From Panax quinquefolius (lineage: Eukaryota; Streptophyta; Magnoliopsida; Apiales; Araliaceae): a DNA stretch of 64,000 nt. Of this stretch, positions 10,980-22,276 are shown in pieces. Every line of letters starts with the position of its first letter. Position 1 is the stretch's first letter. Under the pieces are notes generated by a model, which saw only the letters and a program-made list of their open reading frames with translations, had not been told where the DNA came from and ran no database searches. A program made the translations under genes and the position numbers. The stretch spans positions 154,737,669 to 154,801,668 of the forward strand of contig CM035152.1 in assembly GCA_020205615.1 (NCBI GenBank), read 5' to 3'.

Positions 10980-12000
10980 ATCGATAAGTACCGGCTTTGG
11001 TACTTCGATCACTTCATATGGCCCTTCCCAATTCTAATTAGCTTTCCCGTTTTTGAGGTGTAGAAGCTTCGCTTCTCTAAGAACGAAGTCTCCCACTTCA
11101 ATCTACGGGTTCGACGCCTTTGTTATAATGTTTGGCCACCCTTCGCTGATAAGCGTACCAATTTGATTAAAGCTTCCTCTCGACTTCGCCTAAGCAGTCC
11201 AAGTTAGCCTTCACCCTTCATCATCAGAGATTTCTTTCAATCGACTTCACCAAGACTTGAGATCCGATCTCGACCGACTAAGGCATCGCATTTATAGGCC
11301 AACCTAAGCGCTAACTCGTAGTAGTCCTCGGCGTGTAGTTCGGTGATGCCCACAAAGACGCCAAAGAATTCTTCCGCCATCTCCCTTAGCTTCATCCAAT
11401 CTACGCTTTTATTCCGCTCAAAGAAGCCATCTCCGTGGGTCACCTCAACTTGCCCATTCGACCGTGGATGAGCCACGTAAGTCTTCTCAGGTCGAATCTC
11501 AAATCGCTCAAAAATTCTTCAAATTTTGAACCCACGAATCAAGGCCCATCATCCGATATCAATACCTTAGGGATCCCAAAGCCAAACACCACGCACTTTT
11601 ATAAACTTTAAGCACTCCGCTCATATCGAATCAAGTGGTTTCGCCTTTCACCCACTTAGTCATATAATCAATAAGAACTATGACGGCTTAACTCGACCTT
11701 TAGCTTTAGGTAATCTGGCCCCAATATATCCACCCCCGCATAAATAAGGGTATAGAGAGATAAAATCGAGTATAACTCTTCCTCCTGGTCGATGGGACCC
11801 ACTATCGAAATGGCATTTTCACATTTCTCGACGATCAGTAGCTTTCTTTGAAAATTGTCTTACCAATAGTAACCTTGTCAAGCACTTTATGTGCCAAAGA
11901 CTTGGCAAACCATACGATCACCGCAAATCCTTCATTTAACTTCCCAAGAGCATACTTCTATTTTGACGAACCAAACATTTCAATAATGGTGAGGAAAATG
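10980..12000 (-). pseudogene. Integrase remnant, element G
   Basis: Minus-strand reading gives broken integrase of the Tat type. The zinc-binding part shows AKSLAHKVLDK near 11870-11910; the core start appears as a W-x-Y-W-G-Q-I-T stretch near 11705-11735. The conserved PRSNGQVEV block, which carries the last catalytic Glu, lies at 11440-11476 within the open run 11237-11476. Downstream the LALRLAY...DALVG part matches the C-terminal region of relatives only loosely. Frameshifts separate every block, so it is inactive. Confidence 0.75.
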
Positions 12001-12099
12001 CCAATCGATAAAGATCCCCATCAATAAGACCAAATTAGTACTTTTGTATTTGATCTTCTTTGCAAAGATTCGATCCGGGGAAGGACGCCATCCGCCAAA

Positions 12100-12960
12100 T
12101 ACTCAATGTAGGGGTCATCCAACATTTGTTCGCTCGATGCACATCATCAAGCTTCATGTCAACACTCTACCGCCGCAAAAATTTCCAAATACACCGATCC
12201 ATGAAAGACATCTCAGATCCGTAGTGGCCAATTTCGACAAAGCATCGCCAGAGAATTGTTGCCATACCAATACCTCAAACTCGTATTTAAGCAAAAAATT
12301 GAAGTCGTTTCTTAACTCCGCCAGATATTTGATCATTCGTGTCCCACGAGCTTCATAATCTCCCGATAAATTGCTTAACGACCAACCGAGAATCACTATA
12401 GATAATTAATCGCTGACTTCGAGACTTTCGCTAATCGGACACCGCTAACACCGCTTCGCATTCAAATTTCATTATTCGCTGCTTTAAACCCAAATCATGG
12501 CTCATTAACCTTAAATCCTCCCGACTTATTAGAATAATTCCCGCCCACTAATAAAATCATCGTAGAGATCCATCTCGCATACAACGCCCACGCCTTTCGA
12601 CTTCTGAATAACGACCATCGCCGATCGTAAGATTCACTTTCCAAGAATCTCAGATTCGCTTTGCGAACGAACATTCTACCATAAAGTCACCAAGGCTTGG
12701 CCTTTGATGGCGCTCGGGATGATACTCGATAAAAAATCGACAATTCCATAGTCCATGCCGCTAATCTACCCGAGACCTCCGCTTGCCCATCACCTTCTTC
12801 AATGGTCGATCCGTAGATTTACCAGAGTCGACTTTTGAAAATATCGCCAAGCTTTCTACCGCAATTATTAAAGCAAAGGCAAATTTCAATGTTAGATACC
12901 GTTTCAAAGATCTCGTAGGACGTGGTCGACGTAATAGACCGGATGTCGCTTCCCACCGAT
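12100..12960 (-). pseudogene. RNase H remnant, element G
   Basis: The open run 12154-12396 (minus) contains LSGDYEARGTRMIKYLAEL and ALSKLATTDLR, the C-terminal half of the gypsy RNase H domain that degrades RNA in the RNA-DNA hybrid; ALSKLA is the usual end of this domain. The N-terminal half, including the first catalytic Asp, is scattered over 12400-12960 in several frames. Confidence 0.65.
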
Positions 12961-13249
12961 CTCCCGAATCAAAATCGCCCAATCGCTAAGGAACCGCCGC
13001 AAGGTACAAATATAAAGTCTCTGCTGGACAAAGCTTGACTAATAAAGGAGCCAAGACAGATATGTCTTTATACTTTGAAAGCATCTTCACACTTGAAGTC
13101 CATCGAACGCCTTCGCATTCTTCTGGCCCTTCAATGTATCAAAGAAAGGAAGACATCTTTCTCGCAGATTTGGCGCATTTAACCTCCTTAAAGCCGCAAT
13201 CCTACCAGTCAATAGACGCTGAACGTCTTTGAATGACTGAGGAGTCTTC

Positions 13250-13860
13250 ATGTCGAGGATGGCCTGGATCTTCTCTGGATTGGCTTCGATGCCCCTTTCG
13301 ACCGACTCAGATAACCTGTAAATTTTCCAAAGACCAAGGCCGAAAGTACATTTGGTCGCCGAGTCGCAGCTGTTGATGACGAATAGTTTGAAAACATTCC
13401 TCTAGATCGTCCAAATGTTTCTGAATTTGCATACTCTTCACAATCATATCATCTACATAAACCTCCATGTTCTTCCCCACCGCCTATCAATATAAAGTTC
13501 ATCATCCTCTGATAGGTAGCTCCAGCATTAATGAGGCCAAAAGTCATTTTTTTGTACGCATACACCGAACGGTGTGTAATGAATGCTGTTTTTGGAATGT
13601 CTTCTTTGCACATGGATATTTGATGATAACCTGAAAAAGCATCCATAAAGCTTAATAATGCATACCCCGAAGTGGCATCGATGAGCTGATCGATATGGGG
13701 CAGAGGATAAAGTCCTTCTGACAAAGCTTTTGTTGAGGTTTGCAGTAGTCGATGCAAACCCGCCACTTTCCATTATGCTTCGCACTAATACTACATTTGC
13801 TATCCACCCGTAATCAATCTCGTAGATGAAGTCAAGAACAAAGAATTTTGCAACCTCTTC
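13250..13860 (-). pseudogene. Reverse transcriptase remnant, element G
   Basis: Open run 13449-13766 (minus) reads YPLPHIDQLID, LSFMDAFSGYHQI, DIPKTAFIT and MTFGLINAGATYQRMMN, the standard order of RT motifs in Ty3/gypsy. A frameshift then precedes the catalytic YVDD at 13448-13459 (minus strand), followed by MIVKSMQIQKHLDDLEECF. FMDAFSGYHQI with YVDD is typical of the Tat/Athila branch rather than of the chromovirus elements elsewhere in the window. The catalytic residues survive but the frame does not. Confidence 0.85.
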
Positions 13861-14199
13861 ATCGATGATCTTTTCGACGCTCGAGCAAATATCCGCTTCT
13901 TCCGACGAAACCGCTTTTTCAAGGATCTATCTCCGCTTATGCTCAAAGAACCTTCCTACTAACTCTGTATATCTTGTGGTTCCCATGCAAAAATATCGAC
14001 ATAAAGATCGTAAAAGTTCCATAAGATTCGTCCAAGAGGTTCTGCAAGCCCAACCAATCTTCACCGCCTTGTCCGCTTCTCACGACCAACTCAATTTCTC
14101 CGCCCCCAAAATGGGATTACCAACGGCTTCTGAATCGCTTCTTGAAGGGTTCATTTCAATTGCCATCGCCTTTTCTTTGTTTATCGAACCCCATTCCGG

Positions 14200-15090
14200 A
14201 TGAAATGACGTAATTCGATAACATCTCCTGCCAGATCCAAGTCACCCATCACCTCTCCTACTCCATGTCGGGGGGAACTTGATTTTGAAATGTGGATGGA
14301 AGTTACACCAAGAGTCACAACGAGGTCTTCCCAAAATGGCGCCAGAGTCAATCCACACGCACAACATAAAATTTACAAGTTATCTCCACTTGCCGAGGGG
14401 CCGGTCAAGATGACAGGAGTTCAATAAAGGCTCGCCACTTTGGACCGATCGCTACAAACCATATAGAGGAGCCTCCCGTCCGACCTCCATTTTGTGCTCA
14501 TCGAGATGCATTCTTTCGATAAGCACGGGCATAAAGAATGTCCACCAAGATCCGCTTGTCTATCATCATGCTGCTTTACATCCACCGAGCCCACTTCAGG
14601 CCGCGATCACCAATGCCCTTCACGCGGCTCAATGGGCTCAAGGATAATCCGTGATCCAGAAATGAAATAATAGCCTCGGAAAGGCCTCACAACCTTCGTA
14701 GTAGCAAGATCTGCTATCGACATAACTCAATCAAGATAAGACCTCCTCTTCTTCCCTACTAATTTCCCAATGCATCCACCAAAGCTATTACATCAACGAC
14801 TTGCCTTTCAAGCAAGGTGGAGCATTTTGAACAAAGCAGTATTTGAACTGCTTTGAATCTAGACGATTGATAACTCACGATTTTGACGGTTTTTCTCACC
14901 ACATATCAATCAAGAAGCCACTTTTAATCTTGTTTTCTACAAAATCTTTTAAATTACAACATTCATTAGTGTCACGACCAAAGCAATTTTGATGATAACC
15001 ACAATATTTACGAGGGTTGCCATGTCCCGCTTTTGTAATTATCACGAGGTGGTTCAAAGAAAGGTCGGTTTTGATCCGATCCAAAATTAT
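14200..15090 (-). pseudogene. Gag C-terminus and protease region, element G
   Basis: Open run 14896-15084 (minus) has the Tat-type zinc-binding stretch KYCGYHQNC...DTNECCNLKDF, followed by KIKSGFLID, a spacing known from gag-protease junctions of this lineage. The protease itself should lie at 14260-14700, but its active-site triad is not readable in one frame. Confidence 0.6.
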
Positions 15091-16695
15091 CGACCTCTCT
15101 CAGATTCAACTGGTATAAACCTTATTAACCTTCTGGGTAGAACAGTGCACGATCACGTCATTGTCGCCACGAAGTTATCAGATTTCTTCAACTACCTTCC
15201 CGCCTTTCGTTATATCCTCCCCTTTTCTCTCGATCAACATCGGCCTTGGGAACCTCTACCTCCTTTAATTGGCTCAAAGAAGGATTCTTCGACTATTCAT
15301 AGCCTCTTCCACAACAATATAGCCTTCATTTGTCAAAGGCTTCACTAGGCTCTTCTGATGGTGAAACATCAATTTCTTTACCAATTTCTCCGATTTAACC
15401 AGATCCAAATTTCATTCTCGAATAATCCAACACTTGAGATCATTAAGATCGACACCGTCCGACCGCTTCCCTAAACCTCTTTACATATCGCCTAAAGATT
15501 CATCAGTGAATCACGGACTTGTGCTAAAGAACCCAGAAGCTTCCCCTTCTTCTATTGCTTCCAAAACGAGCATGGAACTTATCACAAAGTTCACCCACGA
15601 GGAGATAGAATCCGATGGTAAAGTCCCCATCCACCGTCCTCGCGCCTTTTCTCAAAGTAGTGACAAAAGTGTGACATTTAGCAAAGATCAAGAAAGTCAT
15701 AAGAATCCATTAATCGGCCAAAACGCTCGACTACGGTCATAAGGATCTCCCACCCATCATAGCTTCCATGCGAGGTAACTTTTTGGTAAAGATCCGCTTT
15801 CTCCTCGAGAATATCGAGGTAAAAGGGGACGCCTTCTTACCGTAAATATCTTTCACCGTTGACCTCACCAATTGTTTTCTGAAGTTCTTTCAACTCTCTA
15901 ACTGTAAAATCAACACCTTCGTCAGGATGAGATCTCTCTTTCCCGGGCGACACTAGGTTTTGGAATGGATCGATTCTTTCCCGCCGATCTCACCGCTTCT
16001 TACGGACTTCTTGATTTACTTAAGTCGTAAAATCTCATCCTCACGATGAGAACGATTGTGACGGTATTCTCCTTTCGGTTTCTCGACATAATTTCTCTCG
16101 ACCGCTTCTTCGCCTTTCATCGTCACGATGAATCGATCTAACGACCGCCAAGCTGCTTTCTTCGAGGTCAAGGCGCTCGCTTCCTCGATCTCCTCCTACT
16201 ACGAGAATGATCCTCGACACACGCATAGAATGTTCCGGCCCTTACCCTTCCGACGGGTACTTCCTTATGCCTACTTTGTCCTTCTAATGAATACGGCTAG
16301 ATGCTTCGCCTCTCAACTCATTCACCCAAGCATTTGTTTCGGCTATATCTTCCCTTTGTCTTAACAGTAACCTCCAAAGCCTTATCCGCTTCGTCCGCCA
16401 TCCTCGCCAACTTGGTAGCTCTGGCCTTCTCGACCACTTCTGCCGATGAGTCCCGGTCATGTGAACCGCCTACCTGCTCCGGATCGGGATCACGCCTTTA
16501 TCGCTTAAAACTAACTTCCGTCTGCTCCTCCACCACGGATCTTCTGGACGAAGTTCTTCCTAATCGTTTAGAAGCCGTGGTTCTCACGAAAGCACTTTTA
16601 GAAGGACCCAACCGATCCTTTATCGAGATACGAGGCAAAGATGAACTAATGTACCATCGCCTCGCCTTCCTGTTTCCATCTCTACTCCTCATCAT
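15091..16695 (-). pseudogene. Gag remnant, element G
   Basis: Minus-strand frames across this interval hold arginine-rich N-terminal segments (16498-16695 and 16041-16226) and short capsid-like stretches around 15440-15740. Identification rests on position between the 5' LTR and the zinc-binding stretch at 14896-15084. The long plus-strand frame over 16301-16894 is its antisense shadow. Confidence 0.5.
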
Positions 16696-16732
16696 CTTTC
16701 AAAGCAAATTTAAACAATCAGGATTGAAAAGA

Positions 16733-16752
16733 GCCCTCCTTCTAGCGCCCAA
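16733..16752 (-). promoter_or_regulatory. Putative primer binding site, element G
   Basis: Minus-strand sequence after the 5' LTR reads TTGGGCGCTAGAAGGAGGG. It has the TGGCGC-like start of a tRNA-complementary primer site but carries an extra G; I cannot assign the tRNA with confidence. Confidence 0.4.
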
Positions 16753-17414
16753 TGTTAACGCCAAGATCTTTCGTCACGTCCCCAAATCACCTAAAACGCC
16801 CCGATCCTCGCAGAACGTAAACACAATAAACACCACAAGCTTCGACGGCGGCTCCGGCTTGGGGATAGCTCAAAGCGTGAGAATCAAGATGTGAATTCAC
16901 AAGGTTTATCGAAAACGGAGGCTATATCGCCTAAAGTGTATTGATATCAAGAGATAATAATAATTCTCTCAGAATATCCGATTCTAAATGAAGAAGAGTA
17001 TGAAAACGCACTTCTTGGTGGAGACTTCCTCGCCAAGTTATACCCTCCGCTCAAATTACCGTACACCCACTACTACCCCGACATTCTTCCCTTACCCCGA
17101 TGGGTTCTCACGACCGCATGTAGTTTGTTCACCGCTTTTGATCACCGCTTTACCACCGATCGATTATAATCCCATCCACATTAATGCATGGCAGTTCTTT
17201 AGTCAACCGACATGCTTTTTCATCATTACAGTCAAAGATTATAGATATTTAAAATGTCTAAATGATTGATCCATCGATTCAATCTTGGCCTTATAAGTTT
17301 GAAATGAAAATAATATAATTGAATGATTTTATAATTCAATAATAAAGGCCCAATAGAATAAAAAATAATAAGCCCAATATATTTGGCCCAATAATAAAAT
17401 ATCACGACCCAATA
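16753..17414 (-). repeat. 5' LTR of element G
   Basis: Pairs with 6405-7075. Outer end reads TATTGGGTCGTGATAT on the minus strand where the other LTR has TGTTGGG, so the terminal TG has changed to TA. Directly abuts A/B-type LTR sequence at 17415. Confidence 0.88.
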
Positions 17415-18680
17415 ATGCCTATGTGACATTGGAACATCCTCATGCATGTGTTTTACACCGACCGGTTCCGCCTTTATCATTCTGTTGGAATATCCTATCG
17501 TGTGTTTTTTTACACCGATCTGGTTCCATCTTTATTATTCTCATTGGAACATCCCGCTTGTGAATTTCACCGACTCGTTCCGTTATTATTATTCTGTTGG
17601 AATAACTTTTGTCTATCAATCAATCCGCATGCACGGTGATTTCTTTTGTTATTCCATTCTTTATTATACCTAGTTGGTTAAAACTTTGACTTCTATACTC
17701 CATGAAATTAGTAGAATATCCTTGATATTTGCGTTTCATCCAAAGATATCTTTTCATGGAAATATTCTTCCGATCATTCTTGAATTTAACTCTCTAAAAA
17801 GATGTCATGTTGATAATTTGACGTTAATAATTCATGGATTAAATAATTCTTGAACTTGTTTTATTGAATTATTATGTCATTGTCATCATCCTTATGTTAT
17901 ATTATGTTATCTTTGGCTTACGTGCATAGATGAACTTAGTATGATTATGACCGAGGATCATTCGGTATAATCACGACTTGATATAAATGATGTGACAAAA
18001 GTCCTCGAAGGGCCCTTTGTAATGCAATGATGGATAGTTTTTGGTATGATTATGACCGGGGGTGATTCGGTATAGTCATGACCATTGATAATTTGATGAA
18101 AATCCTTGGACCGTAGTACAGAGGATGATTAGATGTGGTGGTTTATTTATTAAAATTTGAGTCTCAAATGATAAAAATTGATGAAAACCTTTTAAAACCT
18201 AAAAGATAGTAGACTTTATTCTCTACTTGACTCTTTTTAATGGGTTGCTTATTCCACCGCAGCTTAAACCGGTTGTCTATTGTATTTTATCGCTTTAACA
18301 CTCACAAGGAAGGCTAATGATAATTTATTCTCGCATTATCTTAGTCATAATATTTCTTCTTCAGGCTAGTTGAGCTCACCCTTTCTTTTCACCGTTCTCT
18401 TCGTGAAATGAGAACATAATTTGGGACGAGCCTCGGGAACGCAGTAATGGTCCGGAGGATAGCATTAGTAGTCCTCACTATTCTCGAAATAGTGTGATAA
18501 TAGTTGTAATGAGGACTCCTTTTGAGTTTGTATAATATCTAGTAGACAATATTTGTATTCAAACTCACGGTTTATGTCGTATTGTACCTGACGCTTATAT
18601 TAGTAAGTTGTATTTGAATTTATGTACCATGTAAGTGGCGACCCAAGATGGGTGACGATACCTAATTTTGGGGGCGCCAC
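17415..18680 (+). repeat. LTR of element B, 5'-truncated (also possible 3' LTR of A)
   Basis: Matches the A LTR from about position 1090 of the LTR to its end, including CATTGGAACATCC modules (17428 on), the GTGC-loop modules (17900-18130) and the GGGGGCGCCAC end. The first ~1.1 kb with U3 and TATA box are missing at the junction with element G. A primer site follows, so it serves as the 5' LTR of B. Confidence 0.85.
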
Positions 18681-18866
18681 GATTGGTATCGAGCTTAGGG
18701 ATATGATCTCCGCTAAGATGTGAGACAAGAACTAGGAGGGAGAGACGGGGAATTCCTTCGCTAGTATGACCTACCTAAGTTTATGTGGTATTTATTTGGT
18801 CGGTCAGAGTATAGGGATAATATGTGATATGTTAATTAACCCTTGTTTTGTGACAGTGTTTGAGAA

Positions 18867-19170
18867 TGATATCTGAAAATGCCGAGATAAGCAATGAAGC
18901 ACATGAGAGTGTTGATTCACTTTCAAACAAAAGGTAACGACCAACAATACGATAATAATCATACTGGTGGCAACGGCTATCAGAACAATGATAACCATCG
19001 TGGGGGAAATTATCATGTTAAGAATGGTAACCACTTCGGTGGTAATCATGGCAGAGATAATAGAAGTGAAAATTGCAAGAAGAGAAGGTAATTTAGCTCA
19101 ATTTTGTTGTGCACCGAAGTCAAGTCCAGCTGGGATAGTGGCACCAAAGGCGGATACTGGACAAAACAAA
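18867..19170 (+). pseudogene. Internally deleted gag of element B
   Basis: Opens at 18867 (MISENAEISNEAHESV), then within about 60 bases jumps to the Asn/Gly-rich linker that normally precedes the zinc knuckles (NDQQYDNNHTGGNGYQNND in the frame 18894-19091). The capsid core is absent, about 840 bases shorter than in A. H carries the same fusion point, so the deletion arose once and was copied. Only half of a zinc-knuckle region remains. Confidence 0.75.
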
Positions 19171-19999
19171 GTCGGTGGTTTTTCGGAAGAGCGTTTTTCG
19201 ACTTCTCAAAAGTGGGTAACCCGAACGGGTTAGCACGCAAGTTAGTTAATTATAAATTCTTGCGAAGTCTATACCTTATTAGATAATTTGTTCTACCCAT
19301 TCTTTTATCTCTCTCTTGCTTTGCGTTCAACGCTTAAATTTGACTCGGAGAAATTAGACTTTGATTTATCTATTGAAACTTCGTTGGGAGAAACCTTCAT
19401 TACCTCCATCGCTTATTAATCTTGTTGTTTCAAATAAACACTTTCACGCTACTTCGCCTATCTTATCTCTTTGAAAATACTTGCCTTTGAGTTAATTTTT
19501 GAAAACGATTGATTAACTACTCATTATTCTTTTTGTAAGGTTGTTAGCTTTCATATTCCTAACCAACCTCATTATACTGAATTCAAAGTAACCAAATCCT
19601 AAAGTTAATCAACATTTATTATATCAAGCCATAAGTAAAGAGCCCGATCCTTTCGTTGTTGACTTCCTTGTGTGGAAGCACCGCCGACTTTTCTCAGTAG
19701 GCGACGCCATGATCGAAGATGGAAAGTTGATAGGTATCATTGTGAGGTGCTTATCTGTGTTAAGGGATAGAAGTCACAGTTGGTATTAATGTGACGTATT
19801 ATCCAAGTCTTGGACGAGAGTAATGCTTTTGAATGATATTTCTATCATTAATAAATTTCTTGGCGTATTCTTGAAGACTTCCTAGCCTACCCTAGAACGT
19901 GAAATCGAATTTTGTATTGACCCCAAAGACAAAAACCCATTTCTTAAACCCTCAAATATTTCTTCAACTAAAAGGATCTGCTTACGTGGATTATGATGA

Positions 20000-21258
20000 A
20001 AGTCATAATAAAAGTATAGAACTAATAAAATCATGGGTATATGAAGTATTAGTAAGTTTTATGATGAGTTATGTTGGTTAGTATGTAAAAACATGAAAGT
20101 TTCTTAGAAATCACAAAGAGTTGAAAATCGATTTTAGTGAAAAACGTAACATGAAATTCAATTGACCATATCTCCTATTATATTTTGAATTTTTGAATGT
20201 GGTCAAGTCCTAGAGTTAGATCTATGAGTTACCTAACTAATACAAGTGGAATTACTGGAAAAGGTGTTCTGGATTTTTGTGTGGACTGATTTTAGCAAAG
20301 GAGGCCAAAGCTGTAAATTTCGAAAATGCTACTGCCCAGAAACTTTAAGGGACTGTTTCGGCCACTTAAATTATGAGAAAAATTCTGGGTTTTTGGGACA
20401 TGAAAGTATATGGTATAAAGTACCTCCTGTCCAAAAATGAGCTCATTCTGACTTAAAATGAGCAAGTTATGACTATTTCAATATTTAGGTTTTTCCGACA
20501 AAAAACGCTATAACCGGAGTTCTATAACTCCGATGACCATGAAATTTAAACTGGAAGCTCACGTTAACATGTGTAAGGTCCTGCCAAGATTTGGGAATTT
20601 TTGGAGTTAACCTTGAGGTAGCTAATTTCTTAAGGAATTAATTAGAAATTGATTTTTGAAAAATAGTAAATGAATTTTAAAAATTTTGAGAAAAATATAT
20701 TTTCATTATGGGACTATATTATGCTAAATCCCAGAAAAGAAATATTTTTGGGACTGATTTGGTATTTTTCTTGAAAATAGTTTAGTTACTGAACATGTGA
20801 GTTAAATATGTTATGTGAAGTAAAAAGTTGAAAATAGGATATTATGGCTAGAGAATCCTATATAGAGTATATGTATATTTTTTGATGAGGATTTGATAAT
20901 TGGTAATGATATTTTATGAGTATGGCATTTTGAATGATGAAATGCATTATATGGTAAAAGCTTAAACAATTGAGATAAATTGTTTATAAATTTAAAAGTG
21001 ATTAAAATATTATTATAATATTAATGTTATTAGATTATGAGATTATTAAGTGATTGATAACATGGGGATATTCTTGAATCTCGGATAAATTATATTATAA
21101 ATGTTTAATATTTATCCTTTATCTCATTTGATTGATTCTTTATATCATTATCCTCATGCTTATATTATGTTGAAAGTCATCTCGTGGCTCAGAAAGTGCG
21201 TAGATGGACTTGGTATGATTATGACCGAGTGGATTGTTCGGTATAATCATAACTTAGT
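20000..21258 (+). repeat. Non-coding replacement of pol, element B
   Basis: Same sequence as 4391-5670 in A and 57206-58500 (inverted) in H. Includes conserved blocks such as TGAGCTCATTCTGACTTAAA and CTCCGATGACCATGAAATTT. No open frame with known domains. Origin not recognised; its style resembles LTR sequence of a related element. Confidence 0.7.
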
Positions 21259-21833
21259 AATTGAAAACACAATTATCTTTGGTAGTAGTGCATGGATAAT
21301 TTGTGGTCGTGATACTAATGAATACACAATTATCTTTGGTAGTAGTGCATGGATAATTTGTGGTCGTGATACTAATGAATACACAATTATCTTTGGTAGT
21401 AGTGCATGGATAATTTGTGGTCGTGATACTAATGAATACACAATTATCTTTGGTAGTAGTGCATGGATAATTTGTGGTCGTGATACTAATGAATACACAA
21501 TTATCTTTGGTAGTAGTGCTTGGATAATTTGTGGTCGTGATATTAATGAATACACAATTATCTTTGGTAGTGTGCGGATAATTTGTGGTCGTGATACTAA
21601 TGAATACACAATTATCTTTGGTAGTAGTGCATGGATAATTTGTGGTCGTGATACTAATGAATACACGATTATCTTTGGTTGTAGTGCATGGATAATTTGT
21701 GGTCGTGATACTAATGAATACACAATTATCTTTGGCCGTAGTACTTGGATAATTTGTGGTCGTGATACTAATGAATACACAATTATCTTTGGTAGTAGTG
21801 CATGGATAATTTGTGGTCGTCTTACTAATGAAT
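21259..21833 (+). repeat. 57-bp tandem array, ten units (element B)
   Basis: Ten units, the most regular of the three arrays; neighbouring units are near identical, one (about 21562-21590) is shortened by four bases. Each unit has CACAATTATC and GATAATTTGTG arms around TTTGGTAGTAGTGCATG. The 251-codon open frame across it repeats 19 residues and is a by-product of the period. Confidence 0.92.
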
Positions 21834-22276
21834 ATCCTCGGCTCAGTGCGGGATGATTCGATGATATGAATTAATTATTGAAATGAGTCTCAAAGAATGA
21901 AATATTAATTCATGGATGTGGTAAAAGTCATCTTTAGTCAGTAGTGCATTGATAGACTTGGTATGATTATGACCAAGGATTATTCTCAGGTATAATCATG
22001 ATCAGATTGAAAACACGAATATCCTTGGCCAAAGGTGCATGGATAATTCGTGGTCGTGATACTATTAAGTCGCGTCTCAAAGATTATTGGTTTTACAGAT
22101 TGTATATCTTTAGCTTTGTAGTGCAAAGATGAATTGTTAATGAATAGCTTTGGCGATTTCAAAGATGAATTTAATATTTTTAAACGATAAAGGTATTCAA
22201 GGTATCCTCATCTCTTTATCATACCAGTCGTACGCACTTCTAATTTCGAGGGCTAAATTCCATAAGGAGGAGAGAT

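Larger units (their letters stand above)
6405..17414 (-). mobile_element. Element G: Tat/Ogre-lineage Ty3/gypsy retrotransposon with antisense ORF
   Basis: Two LTRs (6405-7075 and 16753-17414) about 665 bp long flank about 9.7 kb. All retroviral-type domains read on the minus strand in the order gag, protease, RT, RNase H, integrase from right to left, so the right LTR is the 5' LTR. A plus-strand ORF region lies between integrase and the 3' LTR, as known for some Tat-lineage families. All frames are broken. No 5-bp target duplication is seen (left flank GAGAT, right flank ATGCC), and the sequence to the right resumes about 1.1 kb into an A-type LTR. Confidence 0.88.
18681..22276 (+). mobile_element. 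Internal region of element B (non-autonomous, gag and pol deleted)
   Basis: 3596 bases between primer site (TTGGTATCGAGC at 18683) and polypurine tract (AAGGAGGAGAGAT at 22264-22276). Contains a gag start fused to the zinc-knuckle linker, protease remnants (19150-19900; the DTG site has decayed), then the same non-coding sequence that replaces pol in A and H. No protein with a full domain is encoded. Intact termini with no coding capacity mark it as a derivative that needed proteins from another element. Confidence 0.85.

Noticed and set aside
13826..14203. 125-codon plus-strand frame
   Set aside because: Antisense shadow of the RT/protease region of element G.
16301..16894. 197-codon plus-strand frame
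   Set aside because: It lies antisense to the gag region of element G and crosses the LTR boundary; no known domain.
6405..17414. Reading G as a plus-strand element because of the ORF at 7445
   Set aside because: RT (YVDD), RNase H and integrase all read on the minus strand, and the purine tract lies beside the left LTR on the minus strand.
21101..21856. 251-codon open frame, and the 177-codon frame on the opposite strand
   Set aside because: Both are products of a 57-base (19-codon) tandem repeat with no stop in those frames; no domain and not conserved as an open frame in A or H.
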